DNA of 64,000 nt, from contig JADYYG010000030.1 of NCBI GenBank assembly GCA_020853755.1, forward strand, positions 1-64,000. Reading direction: 5' to 3'. Below, piece by piece: positions 58,973-64,000 of the stretch. The notes beneath the pieces are model-generated. The model saw only the letters and a program-made list of their open reading frames with translations, was not told where the DNA came from and did not search any database. Position 1 is the stretch's first letter. Every line of letters starts with the position of its first letter. The position numbers were made by a program, and so were the translations under genes. This DNA comes from Dehalococcoidia bacterium. Lineage in GTDB: Bacteria > Chloroflexota > Dehalococcoidia > Tepidiformales > Tepidiformaceae.

Positions 58973-60895
58973 ATGTTCACGAGCGTCCTCGTTGCCAATC
59001 GTGGCGAAATCGCGGTGCGCATTTGCCGCACCCTGCGGCGAATGGGTGTGCGGTCCGTTGTGGTGGCGTCCATCCCCGACCGGCGAAGTCTCGCCGTCCG
59101 CTCGGCGGACGCATGGGTGTTGCTCGAAGGGTACTCGGCCGCCGAAACCTACCTCGATGTCGACGCTGTCATCGCGGCCGCGAAGTCCCAGGGCTGCGAG
59201 GCCATTCACCCCGGCTACGGGTTCCTCAGCGAACGTGCCGACTTCGCCGAACGTTGCGCAAGTGAGGGACTGGTGTTTGTTGGCCCTCCGCCAGCAGTGC
59301 TGCGCGGCATGGGCGACAAGTCGGCGGCGCGGCGGCTTGCCGTCGAAAACGGTGTCCCGGTCGTTCCGGGCTGGGACGGCGCCGATGGCGCGGAAACTCT
59401 CATCCGGGAGGCAGAACGGATAGGATTCCCGGTGCTGCTCAAGGCGCGTGGCGGCGGCGGCGGCCGGGGGATGCGGGAGGTGCACGCACCCGGGGACCTC
59501 CCCGACGCCATCGCAAGCGCCCGGCGGGAGGCACTCGCAGCCTTCGGTGACGGCGGACTGTTACTCGAACGGCTCGTGAACCACGCCCATCACGTCGAGG
59601 TGCAGGTCATCGCCGATGCTCATGGCAACGTTATCCACCTTGGAGAGCGTGATTGTTCGGTCCAGCGCCGGCACCAGAAGCTGATCGAAGAGACCCCGAG
59701 TCCCGTAGTCGATGACCGCCTTCGAACACGCCTTACCGGTTACGCGCTCGCCCTCGCCCGAGCGATTGGGTACGTGAACGCCGGCACCTTCGAGTTCCTC
59801 GTGCAAACCGTGCCGCCCGGTAGTCATCGGATCGCCGAACCGAATGTGTACTTCCTCGAGGTCAACCCGCGTCTCCAGGTTGAACACCCGGTCACCGAGA
59901 CGGTCACGGGCTTGGACCTTGTCGAACTCCAACTGCGCGTGGCGGCTGGAGAACTGCTGCCCTTGCGGCAGGAGGACGTTCGCTTTCAGGGTCATGCGTT
60001 CGAGTTCCGTGTGAACGCCGAGAACCCGTGGGACAGCTTCAAACCGGCGAGCGGAAGGTTAGATGCCTTCCCAGGCAACGGTGCGGAACGCGTCGACTCG
60101 GGCTTCGAAGCCGGCGACACGGTCCCACCGCAGTACGACTCCCTGCTGATGAAACAGATCTCCCACGGGGAGACTCGTGAGGCTGCGCTTGATGCGGCGC
60201 TGGCTGCATTGGAAGTCGGGAGCCCGGCGGGCATCCACTCGAACGTGGGGCTGTTGAGAGCGATCGCGGTAAGCGAGGCATTTGCCGCCGGGGACTGCAC
60301 CGTGGATTGGCTCGAACCGGCGCTGGACACCTTGTTGTCCTCCGCCCGAAAACCAGAGACAGACTGGGTCGCCAGTGCGGCGCTCGCTGCGCTGAAGGAC
60401 TCAGCAAACTCCCCCAGCTGGATTGGCGCCGGCCGGCTCGCCGTCTGGCTGACCGACGGCGCCGAGACGCGCTGCGTTGAGGTGACTCGCCGTTCGTCCG
60501 GCGGCACGGCGTGGCTGAATGGCGAGACGTACGCCTTCAGGCAGCCTAAACAGGTTCCGACGGATTCATCGGCCGTGGTGTTGGGACGGAACGGGACGGA
60601 AATGGTTGTCTCGATTCGGAGGGACATAACTCGGAGCGCGCCGCCGCCGCTGCCACGCAAAGCGGCTACCTCACACGGTGGCGCGACGGTGGTCACGGCC
60701 CCGCTGGCGGGAACGATCGCGGCCGTTAGCGTCGCGGAGGGAGACTCGGTCGTCGAAGGCCAACTGCTCCTCGTCCTGGAGGCGATGAAGATGGAGCACC
60801 GCATTGCTGCGCCCGTGGCCGGGCGGGTGAAGGCCTTTGCCGTCCAGGCCCGCGACGTAGTGCGCGAAGGCGACCTGCTGGTGGAACTCGGCTGA
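58973..60895 (+). CDS. biotin carboxylase-BCCP fusion (acyl-CoA carboxylase alpha subunit)
   Basis: ATP-dependent biotin carboxylase fused to its biotin carrier, 640 residues, as in acetyl-, propionyl- or methylcrotonyl-CoA carboxylases. The opening FTSVLVANRGEIAVRICRTL is canonical. ATP-grasp parts include LLKARGGGGGRGMREVH near 160 and EVNPRLQVEHPVTE near 300. The biotin lysine lies in LEAMKMEHRIA near residue 600. ATG at 58973 fits the canonical N-terminus. The carboxyltransferase subunit is not in the window, so the acyl-CoA used is unknown. A hairpin follows. Confidence 0.93.
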   Translation: MFTSVLVANRGEIAVRICRTLRRMGVRSVVVASIPDRRSLAVRSADAWVLLEGYSAAETYLDVDAVIAAAKSQGCEAIHPGYGFLSERADFAERCASEGLVFVGPPPAVLRGMGDKSAARRLAVENGVPVVPGWDGADGAETLIREAERIGFPVLLKARGGGGGRGMREVHAPGDLPDAIASARREALAAFGDGGLLLERLVNHAHHVEVQVIADAHGNVIHLGERDCSVQRRHQKLIEETPSPVVDDRLRTRLTGYALALARAIGYVNAGTFEFLVQTVPPGSHRIAEPNVYFLEVNPRLQVEHPVTETVTGLDLVELQLRVAAGELLPLRQEDVRFQGHAFEFRVNAENPWDSFKPASGRLDAFPGNGAERVDSGFEAGDTVPPQYDSLLMKQISHGETREAALDAALAALEVGSPAGIHSNVGLLRAIAVSEAFAAGDCTVDWLEPALDTLLSSARKPETDWVASAALAALKDSANSPSWIGAGRLAVWLTDGAETRCVEVTRRSSGGTAWLNGETYAFRQPKQVPTDSSAVVLGRNGTEMVVSIRRDITRSAPPPLPRKAATSHGGATVVTAPLAGTIAAVSVAEGDSVVEGQLLLVLEAMKMEHRIAAPVAGRVKAFAVQARDVVREGDLLVELG

Positions 60896-60899
60896 CGCG

Positions 60900-60940
60900 A
60901 AGAAGGGCCCCCGTTCGTGCGCCCGGGAACCCTTCTTTCG
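60900..60940 (+). terminator. terminator hairpin between convergent genes
   Basis: AAGAAGGG (60900-60907) pairs with CCCTTCTT (60930-60937), with further GC pairing possible inside, and TTTCG follows. It lies right after the biotin carboxylase stop and 20 bases before the stop of the convergent gene, so it may serve both. Confidence 0.6.
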
Positions 60941-60959
60941 CCCGTCCTGGCGGCTGAGG

Positions 60960-62585
60960 TTAGCGGGCCGTCCCCGCCGGCACCGGTTGGGCTATTGGCT
61001 TGTCCGGGCTTTCTGAGAGCTTCGCGATATCGAAGCTCGGGTCCATGCTCGTCGCCACCGCGATCAGGTCGTCCATCGCCACCGCCGGCGAGATACCCCG
61101 CGAGTAGGCGTTGACGGAATAGTGCGTGCCGTTGCGAGTCCAGTTCAGGTTGTTCGGCGCGCGGAAGCCGCTGCCGTCGCCGGTGGGCTCACCACTGAAG
61201 TGGTCGATGGATGCTTCAATCGTGTCGGCGCCGCCTTCGAAGGTCCACGCCAGTGCATAGGTCGGCTCGAACCCGGCCGGCTTCGGGCAACCGTCGGCGA
61301 CACCCTGGACCCGGAGGCTGGACTTCGCGAGCTTGTAGCCTTCTGGAGCGGCGGCAGCGCGGAAGCCGAGCCTGGCAAGTTCGGACTCCTTCAGTTCGCG
61401 ATCCTGGATGAAGCAAGCTTCGTTGAACGACGGGTCCAGCGCTCGGGCGATAGCCTTAATGGTATCGATGCCGACCGGCTTCTCCGACTTCGCATAGACG
61501 CCGAAGTTGAATGTTCCGTTCGACCAGTTCGCTCCGTATTCATTGAGTTGGCCCGGGAACGGCTGGCTTTCACCGTTGCTGAAGACGCTCACACCGATGT
61601 AGGAGAAGTCGTTCGAACCGGTCTTCTGCCACCCTGCGTTGAAGCCGAACCCATCGGCTGGCTTGATGCTTGCGTCACAGCCCGCAGCCGGTGGGACGAG
61701 GGACATGACACTGAGGTCCGACTCGCTGAAGCCGGACGGAATCGCTGGCCGGGGGTCGCCAACACCGGCCGCGGTGACCGCGTCCCAATCACCCTTTGCC
61801 AGCGTCCAGAAGCACTTCTGATCCAGCGATGGCGCAAGTCCTGAGACGAGTTGGCGCAGGACATCGGCCACGCGCGGGTCGATTTCGCCGCCCGGTGCAG
61901 GCATCGCCGGGGAAGCCCCCTGGCTGGTGACGCCGCCCTTCTCTGGGGCCGCCGCTCCGCTATCGCTCCCAAACGAGCGGGAGGCATACGGCAGCGCGAT
62001 GTAGCCATTCACACTCACGGTGAACTCGTAGCCGTTCGCCCAGAACACCGCACTGTCGGGGCGCATCACGTTGGCGACCACAGTATCCGTGGCCCGCTGG
62101 GAAACGAATGCGCCGAGTCCGGTGGCGTCGTGCTGCCATGTGCTAGCCAGGACGAGCGCGGAGTGTTTCGAAACGCCGTCCGGGCCGCAGTCGCCCTGGG
62201 TCGAAAGGCTGACATTGGACGGCGTGAAGCCGTCTCCCGGAAGCGCGGGGATAAACCCGGCCTTCGACGGGTCGATGACACCGTTCGCGACCACTCCATC
62301 GGGAAGCGGCCCCGTGCATGCCGGGTAGATCATGTCGGCGCCGCCACGCCCGCCATTGGTCATCGGTCCGGCGGGCAGGGATGCCTCCGAACCTGACGAT
62401 GTCGTGCCGTCGGCCCCGATACCGGGCGCGATGAGCTTTGTGTCCGGAGCTTTCGAATCGTCCTGGAGCGCGTTTGCGACGAGCACGCCCGAGGCGAAGA
62501 GCGCGGCGCCGGCGGCCGCGGCCAACAGCCACGGGAGCGGCTTCCGCAAATCGATGAGACTTCTTGAAGACACACGGTCCTCCAT
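60960..62585 (-). CDS. membrane-anchored protein with three tandem copies of an unknown extracellular domain
   Basis: A 541-residue protein I do not recognise. After a short cytoplasmic head comes one membrane helix (WLLAAAAGAALFASGVLVANAL near residue 18), a Gly/Ser-rich stretch, and an outer part. That part seems to be three copies of a domain of about 120-150 residues. Each copy has a central strand after a Trp (VFWANGYEFTVSVNGY; ANWSNGTFNFGVYA; LNWTRNGTHYSVNAYS) and ends in a helix plus a PSxD/N segment (LAPSLDQKCF; LDPSFNEACF; MDPSFDIAKL). Paired cysteines suggest disulfides outside the cell. ATG at 62585 has GGGGAG eight bases before it. The role is unknown; an envelope sensor or surface protein are possibilities. 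Confidence 0.75.
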   Translation of the reverse strand: MEDRVSSRSLIDLRKPLPWLLAAAAGAALFASGVLVANALQDDSKAPDTKLIAPGIGADGTTSSGSEASLPAGPMTNGGRGGADMIYPACTGPLPDGVVANGVIDPSKAGFIPALPGDGFTPSNVSLSTQGDCGPDGVSKHSALVLASTWQHDATGLGAFVSQRATDTVVANVMRPDSAVFWANGYEFTVSVNGYIALPYASRSFGSDSGAAAPEKGGVTSQGASPAMPAPGGEIDPRVADVLRQLVSGLAPSLDQKCFWTLAKGDWDAVTAAGVGDPRPAIPSGFSESDLSVMSLVPPAAGCDASIKPADGFGFNAGWQKTGSNDFSYIGVSVFSNGESQPFPGQLNEYGANWSNGTFNFGVYAKSEKPVGIDTIKAIARALDPSFNEACFIQDRELKESELARLGFRAAAAPEGYKLAKSSLRVQGVADGCPKPAGFEPTYALAWTFEGGADTIEASIDHFSGEPTGDGSGFRAPNNLNWTRNGTHYSVNAYSRGISPAVAMDDLIAVATSMDPSFDIAKLSESPDKPIAQPVPAGTAR

Positions 62586-62735
62586 CCAAAGTTCTCCCCT
62601 CTCCCGCTTCCAACGCCGGCAGTGTCCAAAAAGTTCCCACGAGCGAGACAGGAGGTTGGCCTTCGCGAAGCATCCGGCAGTGGAGGCGTGACTAAAGTTC
62701 CATCGACTGAATGTCCGCTGTGTCACCATTGCAAT

Positions 62736-62951
62736 ATGACGGTTCAAACGATTGACAACCGTGGTCTCGAGCCACCTGAACCCATGGTGCGGATCTTCGC
62801 CGCGCTCGAATCCCTTCCCGCCGGGGACAAGCTCCAGGCGTTGATGGACCGCGAGCCGTTCCTGATTTATGCGGAACTGGAGCGCCGGGGCTTCACCTGG
62901 GAGTTCCGGGACGAGGGCGGTCCCGTGATCGAGATCTGGCGTACGGAATGA
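62736..62951 (+). CDS. DUF2249-domain protein
   Basis: A 71-residue DUF2249 protein: LPAGDKLQALMDREPFLIYA near residue 20, followed by LERRGFTWEF and ending VIEIWRT. The domain is common beside denitrification, hemerythrin and respiratory genes and is related to the SirA/TusA-like fold; its role is not known. ATG at 62736 is chosen because the family sequence begins soon after. It overlaps the next gene as ATGA, so both are made together. The 150 bases upstream, shared with the divergent gene, should hold the promoter. Confidence 0.82.
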   Translation: MTVQTIDNRGLEPPEPMVRIFAALESLPAGDKLQALMDREPFLIYAELERRGFTWEFRDEGGPVIEIWRTE

Positions 62952-64000
62952 CCGCACTGGCCGTCCGCGAGTCGCCACCGCTCAACGTGGTGCTCCCGTT
63001 CTTCCTCGTCGCGCCGCTGGGGCTGATTGCCGCAGGCATCATGCTCGCGCTGGCCGGTGAGGACTCTGTAACGGCGGTCACTACTCCTGAACTGTTGGCG
63101 GCCACCCACGGCGCGGTTCTTGGCTGGATCTCGCTCACGATCATGGGGGCGCTTCTTCAGTTAGGTCCGGTGCTGCTCGGTGGCCGGCTGATCTCGCACC
63201 GCCTCGCACGCTTGCAGCTCTGGCTCCACGTGGCCGGTGTTGGCCTCATGCTTCTCGCGTTCCAGGCCTGGCGAACGGAGGCCCTGGTCATCGGCGGCTC
63301 GCTGACGGCGTTGTCGTTTGTACTCTTCCTCGTGAACGCGCTCCCGGCTGTGCGATGGTTCGCTCGCGGTTCGCTGGTGCGCAACTACGTCTCGGCCTCA
63401 CTGTTCTTTCTCATGCTGACCGTGGCCGCAGGCTTCACGTACGTCCTGACGCTTCACTACGGGTGGTTCCCGATCACCGCCGGACGGGTCGCAGCGCACG
63501 CGCACCTCGGGCTGGCGGGGTTCCTGGCGCTCATGCTTATGGGCGTTTCGTTCCAACTTGTGCCGATGTTCCAACTTGCGCCGCACGACGAGCCGAAGTT
63601 CGGACGGTTCGTGCTCGCCTGGATGTCCATTGCTACCGCGGTATTTGCGGCGGCTCTCTGGACTGATCCCCCGCCGGCGCTTCGCCTCGTCGCTGCCGCT
63701 GCGCTGGGCACGGGCGCGCTCTTCTGGATGTACGACATCGCGATGCTGCTCCACCGGCGGGCAAAACGGAAGCTCGACATCCAGGCGAAAGGCACGCTTG
63801 CTGCCTTGATCTTCCTCGGCCTCGGCATTGTCACTGGCGTGGCTTCCGCCTCGGGCTGGCCCGAATCACTCGTGGTCGAACACCAGCGTCTGCAGTTGGC
63901 CTACGCGGTGCTGGCCATTGGTGGCTGGGCCGGCGGCACGCTCATCGGGAATTCGTTCAAGGTCGTGCCATTCCTGATCTGGAACGCGCGCTACCGTGAG
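62948..64000 (+). CDS. multi-spanning membrane protein, haem-copper oxidase subunit I-like or NnrS-like, partial
   Basis: The first 351 residues of a polytopic protein; the frame is open at the window edge. About nine hydrophobic helices are visible. Histidines lie at helix ends where haem ligands sit in cbb3/NOR-type subunit I and in NnrS: AATHGAVLGWISL near residue 52, LTLHYGW near 168 and AAHAHLGLAGFLALMLMG near 180. The coupling to a DUF2249 gene fits a role in nitrogen-oxide or oxygen metabolism. I could not decide between the two families; no catalytic copper-site histidine pair is certain in the part seen. Confidence 0.7.
   Translation, partial: MTALAVRESPPLNVVLPFFLVAPLGLIAAGIMLALAGEDSVTAVTTPELLAATHGAVLGWISLTIMGALLQLGPVLLGGRLISHRLARLQLWLHVAGVGLMLLAFQAWRTEALVIGGSLTALSFVLFLVNALPAVRWFARGSLVRNYVSASLFFLMLTVAAGFTYVLTLHYGWFPITAGRVAAHAHLGLAGFLALMLMGVSFQLVPMFQLAPHDEPKFGRFVLAWMSIATAVFAAALWTDPPPALRLVAAAALGTGALFWMYDIAMLLHRRAKRKLDIQAKGTLAALIFLGLGIVTGVASASGWPESLVVEHQRLQLAYAVLAIGGWAGGTLIGNSFKVVPFLIWNARYRE

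Overview
The window is GC-rich, densely coded bacterial chromosome with no rRNA, tRNA, transposase, CRISPR array or prophage that I could find. No stretch over about 300 bases lacks a gene. The gene set suggests Chloroflexota, perhaps a Dehalococcoidia-type lineage: RNase Y with its YmdB-type neighbour, CheC/CheD/CheX chemotaxis, many acyl-CoA dehydrogenases and family III CoA-transferases, a family named for F420 oxidoreductases, a TreT-type trehalose synthase and many GTG or TTG starts. This placement is inference from gene content; no marker gene was compared. Several genes have a -10-like hexamer 6-8 bases before the start codon, suggesting leaderless or nearly leaderless transcripts.

Layout. 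1-9.9 kb: acyl-CoA metabolism (acyl-CoA dehydrogenase, acetyl-CoA synthetase, two coupled CoA-transferases with a methyltransferase, a CoA-hydrolase/transferase) and two membrane lipid-type proteins. 9.8-20.3 kb: a chemotaxis locus with two arms, cheR-cheB-cheY-cheD-cheC-cheA-cheW leftward and fliM-unknown-cheX-mcp rightward. 20.4-26 kb: a leftward operon rny-ymdB-PHP-fabZ followed by a J-like membrane protein, plus a TRIC-family channel. 26-36 kb: pirin, two MaoC-type proteins divergent from a 3-hydroxyacyl-CoA dehydrogenase, a small oxidative cluster (TauE-type exporter, muconolactone-isomerase-like, flavin reductase, ABM protein, Rieske protein, class V aminotransferase), a HAD protein, an acyl-CoA dehydrogenase and an LLM oxidoreductase.

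35.8-47.4 kb: BrkB-type protein, TreT, a homologue of tRNA-queuosine mannosyltransferase, a HAD protein, a nuclease-fold candidate, pckA, an HDOD protein, and a housekeeping run pseudouridine synthase-cmk-plsC-ispH-DUF512. 47.5-57.2 kb: SDR, a cell-surface lamin-tail protein, a thioredoxin-TPR co-chaperone, ilvBN behind a long structured leader, a Tat-exported protein built of two phage-tail-tube-like domains, and a SulP transporter divergent from an ArsR regulator. 57.2-64 kb: DinB-like protein, AI-2E-type transporter, biotin carboxylase-BCCP fusion, a triplicated-domain membrane-anchored protein, and a DUF2249 protein coupled to a multi-spanning membrane protein that runs off the window.

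The most unusual items are the secreted double tail-tube protein (54.0-55.1 kb), the folded ilvB leader (51.4-51.6 kb), the unknown protein between fliM and cheX, the triplicated extracellular domain at 61-62.6 kb, and three crisp operator-like palindromes at 27.0, 28.05 and 30.1 kb. I did not find a clear multi-gene defence or mobile system.
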